Positions 1 through 5,610 of a stretch of 7,209 bases of DNA are shown here, piece by piece. The stretch's first letter is position 1. Every line of letters starts with the position of its first letter. The DNA is taken from assembly GCA_937935205.1 (NCBI GenBank), contig CALGXU010000286.1, positions 1 through 7,209 of the forward strand. The letters are read 5' to 3'. Position numbers and translations under genes: made by a program. The notes under the pieces are model-generated. The model was given only the letters and a program-made list of their open reading frames with translations. It had not been told where the DNA came from and made no database searches. The DNA is from an uncultured Rothia sp. Lineage in GTDB: Bacteria > Actinomycetota > Actinomycetes > Actinomycetales > Micrococcaceae.

Positions 1-734
1 GTGAGGTCGTGAAGGCTGAGCGCATCGGTGGCGCTCTGTTCTTCGGACTTGAGGATGCGAAGGGCCGCGTAAAGAATTTTCCGCTGGGTCCGGGCTACCT
101 GATTGAGGGTGAGCCCGTTGAGATTGTCGCCCCGGTGGCCGCGAAGGAGCCGAAACGCACGATTTCTCGCTCCGGTTCTATTGCGGTGAAGAACGCCCCG
201 GCTAAGGTGGCGCGCGCCTCCCGCATCTGGGTTGAGGGTCTGCATGACGCCGAGCTCGTGGAGAAGGTCTGGGGCCACGATCTGCGCGTTGAGGGCATTG
301 TTGTGGAGCCGCTGCACGGCGTGGATGATCTCGCCGGTGCCATTCGTGAGTTCGCGCCGGGCCCGGGCCGCCGCCTGGGTATTCTGGTCGACCACCTGAT
401 TGAGGGCACGAAGGAGCAGCGCATTGTTGCGGAGGCATTGGCTGTGCCGGGTGCCGCCGGGCACGTGAAGATTGTGGGTCACCCGTTCATCGATATTTGG
501 CAGGCAGTCAAGCCCTCGGTGCTGGGTTTGAAAGCGTGGCCGCAGGTGCCGCGCGGTGAGGACTTCAAGAAGGGCACGCTGCGTCGTCTGGGTCAGCCGC
601 ACGAAACGCAGGCGGATGTGGCGCAGGCGTGGAAGCACATCCTCTCCCGCGTTGACTCCTATGCTGACCTGGATCCGACGCTACTCGGCCCGGTCGAATC
701 GCTCATTGATTTTCTGACGGAGCCGGGTGCCTAA
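1..734 (+). CDS. DUF3097 family protein, 5'-truncated by window edge
   Basis: The reading frame is open to the left edge (first whole codon at base 3), so the GTG at 9 is probably internal and 243 C-terminal residues are visible. The protein resembles the actinobacterial DUF3097 family. Recognisable blocks are a FPLGPGYLIEG segment, VARASRIWVEGLHDAELVEK (nt 216-275), GILVDHLIEG (nt 378-407), a VGHPFIDIWQAVKPS block and the terminal ILSRVDSYADLDPTLLGPVE segment. The VEG..DAE motif followed by a hydrophobic strand ending in LVDH resembles the Glu and Asp motifs of Toprim folds. That is my inference, and no biochemical function is established to my knowledge. The protein has no signal peptide or membrane segment in the visible part, so it is probably cytoplasmic. 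A hairpin begins 2 nt after the stop. The next gene on this strand (DUF4870) is 264 bp away and has its own candidate promoter, so the two are probably separate transcripts. Confidence 0.85.
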   Translation, partial: EVVKAERIGGALFFGLEDAKGRVKNFPLGPGYLIEGEPVEIVAPVAAKEPKRTISRSGSIAVKNAPAKVARASRIWVEGLHDAELVEKVWGHDLRVEGIVVEPLHGVDDLAGAIREFAPGPGRRLGILVDHLIEGTKEQRIVAEALAVPGAAGHVKIVGHPFIDIWQAVKPSVLGLKAWPQVPRGEDFKKGTLRRLGQPHETQADVAQAWKHILSRVDSYADLDPTLLGPVESLIDFLTEPGA

Positions 735-736
735 CC

Positions 737-775
737 GCACCCGCAACCCGTTAGTCCACCCACGGCTGCGGGCGC
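737..775 (+). terminator. Hairpin after DUF3097 gene, possible U-less terminator
   Basis: GCACCCGCA (737-745) pairs with TGCGGGCGC (767-775) with one A/C mismatch, and CCGT (748-751) can pair with ACGG (762-765) inside it. It starts 2 nt after the stop codon. No T-run follows, so termination is uncertain. The single mismatch would be a G-U pair on the opposite strand, which also weakens the assignment to the plus strand. Confidence 0.35.
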
Positions 776-808
776 AGGTGTGAGTTTGCTCAGAACCTTT
801 CCCTCGAA

Positions 809-880
809 GGCATTATCCTGTGGGTTTTGCCCGCTCAAGCGGTACAATGGTTGAGCGTGTGGCATTGCCCCTGTGGGTTT
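809..880 (+). repeat. Imperfect direct repeat flanking the candidate promoter
   Basis: GGCATTATCCTGTGGGTTT (809-827) recurs as GGCATTGCCCCTGTGGGTTT (861-880). The copies differ by an A-to-G change, a T-to-C change and a one-base insertion. Their starts are 52 bp apart and they bracket the TACAAT and its dyad. They may be paired protein-binding sites or a small duplication. Confidence 0.5.
832..857 (+). promoter_or_regulatory. Candidate DUF4870 promoter with -10 inside a perfect dyad
   Basis: A -10-like TACAAT lies at 843-848, about 150 bp before the DUF4870 start. No convincing -35 hexamer is present at 16-18 bp. The -10 sits between the arms of a perfect 7-bp inverted repeat, CGCTCAA (832-838) and TTGAGCG (851-857), with a 12-bp centre. 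A third CGCTCAA copy is at 915-921. A dyad over the -10 is a typical place for a repressor operator; the regulator is unknown. Confidence 0.45.
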
Positions 881-929
881 ATGTTGCACCATCACTACAC
901 TCTTAGGTCACCACCGCTCAAACGATTTG

Positions 930-941
930 CCTCTTCGGAGG
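930..941 (+). other. UUCG tetraloop hairpin in DUF4870 leader
   Basis: CCTC-TTCG-GAGG forms a 4-bp stem closed by C-G around a UUCG tetraloop, an exceptionally stable RNA loop. It lies in the predicted 5' leader about 58 nt before the start codon. Its GGAGG is too far from any start to act as a ribosome binding site. Confidence 0.4.
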
Positions 942-989
942 GTATTTCCACCGGCTTAGGTGATCGCCACAAGAAACTTCTATCGAACC

Positions 990-1001
990 AGGATTTTCGT
1001 G
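990..1001 (+). promoter_or_regulatory. Ribosome binding site that sets the DUF4870 GTG start
   Basis: AGGA (990-993) is 5 nt before GTG at 999. The earlier in-frame GTG at 960 has no Shine-Dalgarno at proper spacing: its nearest GGAGG ends near 942, about 18 nt away. The 999 start is therefore preferred. Confidence 0.65.
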
Positions 1002-1418
1002 ACTAACGATGTTCGCCCGGCAACCGGGCCTCAGAAAACCCGTAAGATTAGCGTGATTCAGGACCGCAACCGTGCGACTCTCGCGCATTTCGGCGGTATT
1101 CTCGGCATCATCCCTTCCGCTGCGGTTTTCTACGTCAGCCGCAATAATGCGCCCTTCGCGGAGCAGGAAGCTCGCGAGGCAATGAACTTCACCCTCCTGC
1201 CCTCCATTGCTCTGGTGGCGCTGTGGGTTGTGTCGTTCCTGCCCGGCATGGGCAACATTGCCATGGTTCTGGGTGCGCTCGTGTGGCTGTTCATGGCTAT
1301 TGCGTCGCTGCGTGCCGGCATTGAGGTGAACCGCGGCGAGCCGTACAGCTACCGCCTTAACCCGCGCCTGCTGGACCGCTTCTACTCCACCGAGAACGCA
1401 GACTCTGCAGAGTCCTAA
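999..1418 (+). CDS. DUF4870 (Tic20-like) small membrane protein
   Basis: A 139-residue protein starting at GTG 999; the longer frame from GTG 960 would add 13 residues. After a polar N-terminus of about 20 residues comes RATLAHFGGILG, the usual opening of DUF4870 proteins. Three hydrophobic segments follow at about residues 28-47, 64-84 and 87-107. A conserved polar block (APFAEQEAREAMNF, 51-64) separates the first two, and GEPYSYRL (113-120) follows the third. This order and spacing match the DUF4870 family, which is related to Tic20-like membrane proteins. The biochemical function is unknown, and location in the cytoplasmic membrane is inferred from the hydrophobic segments. No signal peptide is evident. 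Two plus-strand terminators follow, so it is probably a single-gene transcript. Related genes are often found near hemW and lepA in actinobacteria, but here it is convergent to them. Confidence 0.85.
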   Translation: MTNDVRPATGPQKTRKISVIQDRNRATLAHFGGILGIIPSAAVFYVSRNNAPFAEQEAREAMNFTLLPSIALVALWVVSFLPGMGNIAMVLGALVWLFMAIASLRAGIEVNRGEPYSYRLNPRLLDRFYSTENADSAES

Positions 1419-1476
1419 AAACCGCACGGCCTCAGAATTACGTGGTCTCAGAACCGCGCTGATAGCTTTTACGCTG

Positions 1477-1505
1477 AACGCCCCGCACGTTGTGTGCGGG
1501 GCGTT
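1477..1505 (+). terminator. Strong hairpin terminator of the DUF4870 gene
   Basis: AACGCCCCGCAC (1477-1488) and GTGCGGGGCGTT (1494-1505) form a perfect 12-bp stem with a 5-nt loop, starting 59 nt after the stop codon. The tail is CCGTGTTTAAG, a weak T-run. The opposite strand has no better tail. Confidence 0.75.
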
Positions 1506-1556
1506 CCGTGTTTAAGTACTGCTGCTTTAGAGGCTACTGGCGGAGGCGCTACCCTG

Positions 1557-1582
1557 CGGGAGCTTTGCTTCCGGGCGCTTTT
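1557..1582 (+). terminator. Second, back-up terminator
   Basis: CGGGAGC (1557-1563) and GCTTCCG (1567-1573) close a TTT triloop. One pair is G-U on the plus strand and would be an A/C mismatch on the minus strand, so a plus-strand RNA is favoured. GGCGC follows, then TTTT (1579-1582) and a pyrimidine-rich stretch to about 1612. It lies 75 bp past the first terminator. Confidence 0.5.
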
Positions 1583-1662
1583 CTGTCAGGGCTTTTCTTT
1601 TGGGGCTTCTTTGCCCAGTGTGCATGAACTGTTGCAAACTCTACCGAATGGTGCTGTAGGTA

Positions 1663-1678
1663 ATCGTTGTTAAACGAT
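1663..1678. repeat. Palindrome ATCGTT-4-AACGAT
   Basis: ATCGTT (1663-1668) and AACGAT (1673-1678) form a perfect 6-bp inverted repeat around GTTA. It ends 2 bp before the hairpin at 1680-1705. It could be an operator-like DNA site or a short RNA hairpin. Confidence 0.45.
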
Positions 1679-1679
1679 C

Positions 1680-1705
1680 GTGGGCCCCTGTTACCAGGAG
1701 CCCAC
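1680..1705 (-). other. Long hairpin with GUAA tetraloop on the minus strand
   Basis: Arms GTGGGC+CCTG (1680-1690) and CAGG+GCCCAC (1695-1705) pair over 11 positions. On the minus strand all 11 pair, one as G-U, and the loop is GUAA, a GNRA tetraloop. On the plus strand that position is a C/A mismatch and the loop is UUAC. An RNA read from the minus strand is favoured. No U-tract follows, so it is not an ordinary terminator. Confidence 0.5.
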
Positions 1706-1740
1706 AACCGTATTCACTCAACTTCAGCAAAGACGAGAAC

Positions 1741-1789
1741 ACGCTGTTAGACATATACCGTCCTGCCATGACCTATTATGGCACAGCGT
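1741..1789. repeat. Nested inverted repeats with one-sided bulge
   Basis: ACGCTG (1741-1746) pairs with CAGCGT (1784-1789), and TGCCAT (1764-1769) pairs with ATGGCA (1778-1783). The 3' arms are contiguous, while the 5' arms are separated by a 17-nt bulge. A minus-strand CATAAT preceded 18 bp upstream by TTGTGG overlaps the inner dyad and could be a promoter directed toward 1680. Confidence 0.35.
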
Positions 1790-1977
1790 AACCTTCAACC
1801 ACAACTTGAAATTGGGTGTTTTGGAAAAATTTTTCTCAGGAAAGTATTCGAAAAATACGCCCCCCAAAAGCGGCGTGAAAGAGTGGAAAATTCTTTTAGC
1901 TAGTCCAGCACAAATGCGAACAATTAGCACGCCTGTGTAAGGTTTAGTACTCCCCTGGCACTCCTCCAAAAAGCCCC

Positions 1978-2000
1978 GAAAATTTTTTTAAAAATTTTTC
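1978..2000. other. A-tract/T-tract patch
   Basis: This 23-bp stretch is a G, then runs of A4, T7, A5 and T5, then a C. The core AAAAATTTTTC also occurs at 1825-1835. Phased A-tracts of this kind bend DNA and attract AT-preferring nucleoid proteins. It also lies just beyond the hemW terminator. Confidence 0.5.
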
Positions 2001-2009
2001 TGAACCCAC

Positions 2010-2055
2010 AAAAACACCCCGAAATCACCGAAATATTACGGCAATACCGGGGTGT
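2010..2055 (-). terminator. Rho-independent terminator of hemW
   Basis: On the minus strand ACACCCCG (2055-2048) pairs with CGGGGTGT (2021-2014) in a perfect 8-bp stem. The 26-nt loop contains a small CCG/CGG inner stem. The stem runs into a T-run (A-run 2010-2014 on the plus strand). It lies about 105 nt after the hemW stop. A weak GCCGT/ACGGC hairpin (2058-2076) precedes it. Confidence 0.7.
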
Positions 2056-2159
2056 ACGCCGTGCGCAGGCTACGGCATGGTCAGGGTGTTAGCAAAGCTG
2101 CGACCGAACCGACTCAGGGCACAGCTCCAGCTGAAAAGCCCCTTATCACGCGGTATTTC

Positions 2160-3446
2160 TTAGTGCTCCTCATGCTCCTCCGAGACATCCGGGAGCAGCT
2201 CACGGGTCACCGCATCCCCCAGCAGGCGACCCTTGAGGGTCAGGCGCACGTGGGCTTCAGGGTCAGGTTCAGCCTGAGAGGTTAAAGCATCAGGCTCAAT
2301 CAGAGCTTGAGAAACCAGCCAACGCAGGGAGGCGCCCAGCTGCGCCTCATCGTGCACGGCGAGTAGCTCGCGCATCGCCAGGCCCTCACGCACACGGATC
2401 ATGAGCATAATCGTCTCAAAAGCACGAGTGGCGGTGTCCAGCACCTCACGTGCCGCCGCCGGGGACTCCCCCGCACGCACCTTCTGCGCGTAGGGCACCG
2501 GGTGCTTCACGTTCCACCAGCGGGTACCGTTCACGTGCGAGTGCGCGCCGGGGCCGATGCCCCACCAGTCCTGGTTGCGCCAGTAGGCAAGGTTGTGGTC
2601 GCTGCGGGTGTCCTCGCTGCGCGAATAGTTGGAGACTTCGTACCAGTTGTAGCCGGCTTCGGTGAGTAGCTCCTCGGCGAGCAGGTACATGTCCGCCATG
2701 AGGTCCTCATCGGGCATGGTGTATTCGCCGCGGCGAATCTGCGCGGCAAGCTTGGTGCCGTCCTCCACAATCAGCGAGTAGGCAGAAATATGGTCCGGTT
2801 CGTAAGAGATTGCGGCGCGCACGCTGCGCTCCCACTGTTGCAGACTCTCCCCCGGCGAACCGTAAATCAGGTCCACGGACACCTGCAGGCCAACCTCCTT
2901 AGCCCAGGCGACGACCTTCGGCACGTTCGACGGCGTGTGGGTGCGGTCGAGCACCTGTAGTACTTCGGGTACGACGGACTGCATGCCGAAGGATACGCGG
3001 GTGAAGCCGCCGTCTTTGAGGGTTTGCAGGTCTTCGCGGGTGACGGAGTCGGGGTTCGCTTCGGTGGTGACTTCTGCGCCTTCGACCAGGCCAAATACGT
3101 CGATGGCTGCTTGCAGGATGCGTACGAGGTCGCGGGCGGGCAGTTTGGTGGGGGTGCCGCCTCCGAAGAAGACGGTGTGCATGGGGCGTTTTGCGACGCC
3201 GGAGGTTTCGAGGGTGCGGGCGGCGAAGAGGATTTCTGCGATGGCGTCATCGGCGTAGGTGCCGAGGCCGATGCCGTCGCCGAAGTCTTCGGTGGCGTAG
3301 GTGTTGAAGTCGCAGTAGCCGCAGCGTACGGAGCAGAAGGGGATGTGTACGTAGAGGCTGAAGTCGCGGGTTTCGCATCCTGCCGCGCTGGTGGCGGGGA
3401 TGCGCCCGTCGCGGGGTGCGGGGGCGCCGGTGGGCTGGGCGGGCAT
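2160..3446 (-). CDS. hemW: HemW radical-SAM heme chaperone (coproporphyrinogen III oxidase-like)
   Basis: A 428-residue radical-SAM protein. The 4Fe-4S motif CSVRCGYC is at residues 38-45 (Cys38, 42, 45), preceded by YVHIPF. The residue after C-D is Phe (CDF) rather than the extra Cys found in true HemN, which points to HemW. Further family blocks are GGGTPT (95-100, SAM binding), EANPDSVT (129-136), GMQS (154-157), SVDLIYGSPGE (190-200), YEVSNYS (269-275) and HNLAYWRNQDWWGIGPGAHS (284-303), then a winged-helix-like C-terminus. HemW proteins bind heme and are thought to deliver it to target proteins; they were long misannotated as oxygen-independent coproporphyrinogen oxidase. The first 27 residues are a Pro/Ala-rich extension. 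The ATG at 3446 has an ideal AGGAGG. The gene lies downstream of lepA on the same strand, 226 bp away, and its own terminator follows. Confidence 0.93.
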   Translation of the reverse strand: MPAQPTGAPAPRDGRIPATSAAGCETRDFSLYVHIPFCSVRCGYCDFNTYATEDFGDGIGLGTYADDAIAEILFAARTLETSGVAKRPMHTVFFGGGTPTKLPARDLVRILQAAIDVFGLVEGAEVTTEANPDSVTREDLQTLKDGGFTRVSFGMQSVVPEVLQVLDRTHTPSNVPKVVAWAKEVGLQVSVDLIYGSPGESLQQWERSVRAAISYEPDHISAYSLIVEDGTKLAAQIRRGEYTMPDEDLMADMYLLAEELLTEAGYNWYEVSNYSRSEDTRSDHNLAYWRNQDWWGIGPGAHSHVNGTRWWNVKHPVPYAQKVRAGESPAAAREVLDTATRAFETIMLMIRVREGLAMRELLAVHDEAQLGASLRWLVSQALIEPDALTSQAEPDPEAHVRLTLKGRLLGDAVTRELLPDVSEEHEEH

Positions 3447-3456
3447 TCTGCCTCCT
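3444..3456 (-). promoter_or_regulatory. Strong Shine-Dalgarno and ATG of hemW
   Basis: On the minus strand AGGAGG (3456-3451) is followed after CAGA by ATG (3446-3444). This near-perfect site fixes the hemW start. The frame upstream stays open only back to a TGA about 50 nt away, with no earlier start codon. Confidence 0.85.
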
Positions 3457-3486
3457 GGAACTAGGTGTAGAGGAACTAGGTGTAGA
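3457..3486. repeat. Perfect 15-bp tandem duplication in the hemW leader
   Basis: GGAACTAGGTGTAGA occurs at 3457-3471 and again at 3472-3486 with no spacer. The block abuts the hemW Shine-Dalgarno. It is probably a slippage product. Copy-number change would lengthen or shorten the leader without altering the protein. Confidence 0.85.
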
Positions 3487-3535
3487 GGTTGGGGGAATCA
3501 AATATGGGCACCGCGCATGCGGCTACGCGGGTAGC

Positions 3536-3580
3536 ATCGACAGGCGGCGTATCAACAGACGGTATATCAACAGCCGAGGC
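3536..3580. repeat. Degenerate 15-bp tandem repeat, three copies
   Basis: The units are ATCGACAGGCGGCGT (3536-3550), ATCAACAGACGGTAT (3551-3565) and ATCAACAGCCGAGGC (3566-3580). The first eight bases are nearly constant. A further ATCAACAG at 3626-3633 is in register, 60 bp after the third unit. The period equals that of the separate repeat at 3457-3486, but the sequence is unrelated. Confidence 0.7.
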
Positions 3581-3583
3581 GCA

Positions 3584-3621
3584 GAGAACCCGGCGGTACA
3601 CGAGGCACCAGCCGGGTTCTC
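3584..3621 (-). terminator. 11-bp hairpin after lepA, U-less terminator candidate
   Basis: GAGAACCCGGC (3584-3594) and GCCGGGTTCTC (3611-3621) pair perfectly around a 16-nt loop. It lies about 51 nt after the lepA stop. The minus-strand tail (TGCGCCTCGG) has no U-run. Such hairpins are common after actinobacterial genes, but they can also be processing or pausing sites, so hemW may still be co-transcribed. Confidence 0.5.
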
Positions 3622-3672
3622 CACAATCAACAGGTCAGCACACAGCCGGAAAAGCTACAGCAGCGGAAAAGG

Positions 3673-5523
3673 CTACTTCTTCTTTTCCTTCTCCTCGCTC
3701 GAAGACAGTGCCGCAATGAAGGCTTCCTGAGGAACCTCCACACGACCGACCATCTTCATGCGCTTCTTGCCTTCCTTCTGCTTCTCCAGCAGCTTACGCT
3801 TACGCGAAATATCGCCACCGTAACACTTCGAAAGAACGTCCTTACGCATCGCACGAATATTCTCGCGGGCAATAATACGCGAACCGATAGCCGCCTGAAT
3901 CGGCACCTCAAACTGCTGGCGAGGAATCAGCTCACGCAGCTTAGAAGTCATCATCAGGCCGTACGAGTACGCCTTATCGCGGTGAGTAATGGCGCTGAAC
4001 GCATCCACCTTCTCACCCTGCAGCAGGATGTCGACCTTCACCAGGTCAGCCTCTTCCTCACCGTCGAACTTCCAGTCCAGCGACGCGTAACCGCGGGTAC
4101 GGGACTTCAGCTGATCGAAGAAGTCGAACACGATCTCCGCCAGGGGCAGGCGGTAACGCATCTCCACACGATCCTCGGACAGGTAATCCATGCCGCCGAT
4201 CTGGCCGCGGCGAGCCTGGCACAGCTCCATAATCGCGCCAATGTACTCGCTCGGGGCAATAATCGTACACGCCACCATGGGCTCGCGAATCGTTGCAACC
4301 TTACCCTCGGGGAATTCGCTCGGGTTGGTCACGCGCTTAGCGTTGCCAGCCTCATCCACCACGTCGTAAATAACGTTCGGTGCGGTCGAAATCAGGTCCA
4401 GGTTGAACTCGCGTTCCAGGCGCTCACGCACAATCTCCAGGTGCAGCAGACCCAGGAAGCCACAGCGGAAACCGAAGCCCAGAGCGGCAGAAGTTTCCGG
4501 CTCGTAAATCAGCGCGGCGTCGTTAAGCTTCAGCTTATCCAGCGCGTCACGCAGCGCCGGGTAGTCCGAACCATCAATCGGGAACAGGCCAGAGAACACC
4601 ATCGGCTTGGGGTCCTCGTAACCGCCCAGGGACTCCTGCGCAGGCTTCGCGGCGGAGGTGACGGTATCACCCACACGGGACTGACGGACGTCCTTCACGC
4701 CGGTAATGAGGTAACCCACCTCGCCCACGCCCAGGCCCTTCGACGGGACAGGCTCAGGAGAAATCACACCGATTTCAAGCAGGTCATGCTCAGCGCCGGT
4801 GGACATCATCTTAATCTTCTGACGCGGCTGCAGGCTGCCGTCCACAACACGCACATAGGTGACCACGCCGCGGTACGAGTCGTACACCGAGTCAAAAATC
4901 ATGGCACGCGCCGGGGCGGATGCGTCACCCTGAGGGGCGGGAATCGCCTCCACAATACGGTCCAGCAGAGCCTCAACACCCTCACCGGTCTTACCCGATA
5001 CGCGCAGAACCTCGTCCGGCTCGCAACCAATCAGGTTCGCCAGCTCCTCAGCGTACTTATCGGGCTGAGCCGCGGGAAGGTCAATCTTGTTCAGCACCGG
5101 GATGATGGTCAGGTCGTTCTCCATCGCCAGGTACAGGTTCGCCAGGGTCTGAGCCTCAATACCCTGGGCGGCGTCCACGAGCAGAAGCGCACCCTCACAC
5201 GCAGCCAGGGAGCGGGACACCTCATAGGTGAAGTCCACGTGGCCGGGGGTGTCAATCATGTTCAGCGCGTAGGAGGTGCCGTCAACGTCCCAGGGCATGC
5301 GCACAGCCTGGGACTTAATGGTGATACCGCGTTCACGTTCAATGTCCATGCGGTCCAGGTACTGCGCCTTCATGTCGCGCGGGGCAACCACGCCGGTGGC
5401 CTGCAGCATGCGGTCTGCGAGGGTGGACTTACCGTGGTCAATGTGGGCGATAATGCAGAAGTTGCGAATAATCGCGGGGTCGGTCGCCGCCGGAACGGGC
5501 GGGTTCTTCGACATGGGTGCCAA
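3673..5523 (-). CDS. lepA: Elongation factor 4 (LepA), ribosome-associated translational GTPase
   Basis: A 616-residue protein close to the usual length of about 600. All GTPase motifs are present: G1 AHIDHGKS (26-33), G2 RGITI with Thr68 (65-69), G3 DTPGH (91-95), G4 NKID (145-148) and G5 SGKTG (176-180). The EF-G-like domains and LepA-specific C-terminus follow (LLEKQKEGKKRMKMVGRVEV), and the protein ends in a lysine-rich tail. LepA binds the ribosome; proposed roles are back-translocation under ionic stress and help in initiation or 30S maturation. The start is taken as TTG 5523 because AAAGGA lies 8 nt upstream; the alternative ATG at 5514 would be 17 nt away. PAC2 is upstream on the same strand, with 87 bp between, holding a large inverted repeat. 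hemW is downstream, a common neighbour in Gram-positive genomes. A long open frame on the opposite strand is only a shadow of codon bias. Confidence 0.97.
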   Translation of the reverse strand: MAPMSKNPPVPAATDPAIIRNFCIIAHIDHGKSTLADRMLQATGVVAPRDMKAQYLDRMDIERERGITIKSQAVRMPWDVDGTSYALNMIDTPGHVDFTYEVSRSLAACEGALLLVDAAQGIEAQTLANLYLAMENDLTIIPVLNKIDLPAAQPDKYAEELANLIGCEPDEVLRVSGKTGEGVEALLDRIVEAIPAPQGDASAPARAMIFDSVYDSYRGVVTYVRVVDGSLQPRQKIKMMSTGAEHDLLEIGVISPEPVPSKGLGVGEVGYLITGVKDVRQSRVGDTVTSAAKPAQESLGGYEDPKPMVFSGLFPIDGSDYPALRDALDKLKLNDAALIYEPETSAALGFGFRCGFLGLLHLEIVRERLEREFNLDLISTAPNVIYDVVDEAGNAKRVTNPSEFPEGKVATIREPMVACTIIAPSEYIGAIMELCQARRGQIGGMDYLSEDRVEMRYRLPLAEIVFDFFDQLKSRTRGYASLDWKFDGEEEADLVKVDILLQGEKVDAFSAITHRDKAYSYGLMMTSKLRELIPRQQFEVPIQAAIGSRIIARENIRAMRKDVLSKCYGGDISRKRKLLEKQKEGKKRMKMVGRVEVPQEAFIAALSSSEEKEKKK

Positions 5524-5537
5524 TCACATCATCCTTT
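5521..5537 (-). promoter_or_regulatory. Ribosome binding site favouring a TTG start for lepA
   Basis: On the minus strand AAAGGA (5537-5532) is followed by 8 nt and TTG (5523-5521). The next in-frame ATG (5514) is 17 nt from the same site, too far for normal initiation. The difference is only three residues (MAP before MSKNP). Confidence 0.6.
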
Positions 5538-5550
5538 CGAGATGCTGGCT

Positions 5551-5591
5551 GCGGGTATGGGCATAGTTACCTATCATTTTCCCATACCCGC
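5551..5591 (-). promoter_or_regulatory. 11-bp inverted repeat with GNRA-capped inner stem, between PAC2 and lepA
   Basis: GCGGGTATGGG (5551-5561) and CCCATACCCGC (5581-5591) pair perfectly around 19 nt. On the minus strand the loop can form an inner AUAG-GUAA-CUAU stem with a GNRA tetraloop. It begins 19 nt after the PAC2 stop and ends 27 nt before the lepA start. No U-run follows on either strand. It may be a U-less terminator, a processing site or an element controlling lepA. Confidence 0.6.
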
Positions 5592-5610
5592 GCCATATGT
5601 GCGAACGGAC

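Larger units (their letters stand above)
1419..2159. other. 741-bp intergenic region between convergent genes, no credible coding gene
   Basis: The region separates DUF4870 (+) from hemW (-). It holds two plus-strand terminators (1477-1505, 1557-1582), a palindrome (1663-1678), a GNRA-capped hairpin (1680-1705), a nested dyad (1741-1789), AT-rich patches and the hemW terminator (2010-2055). By hand count 1801-1860 is about 32% G+C and 1981-2040 about 30%, far below the flanking genes. The open frames here (1680-1940 plus; 1724-1969 minus) lack a ribosome binding site, family resemblance or GC-rich third positions, so I do not call them genes. The length is large for a gap between convergent genes and may include a decayed insertion or an unrecognised RNA. 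Confidence 0.6.

Noticed and set aside
1680..1940. 86-codon plus-strand frame starting at GTG 1680
   Set aside because: The start is inside the arm of the 1680-1705 hairpin, no Shine-Dalgarno precedes it, and the sequence has no recognisable family or GC-rich third positions.
1724..1969. 81-codon minus-strand frame in the region between the convergent genes
   Set aside because: No ribosome binding site before the ATG at 1969 and no family resemblance. It runs through the AT-rich patch and the nested dyad.
3024..3464. 146-codon plus-strand frame opposite hemW
   Set aside because: Gly/Ala/Val-rich shadow of the hemW coding strand, with no independent support.
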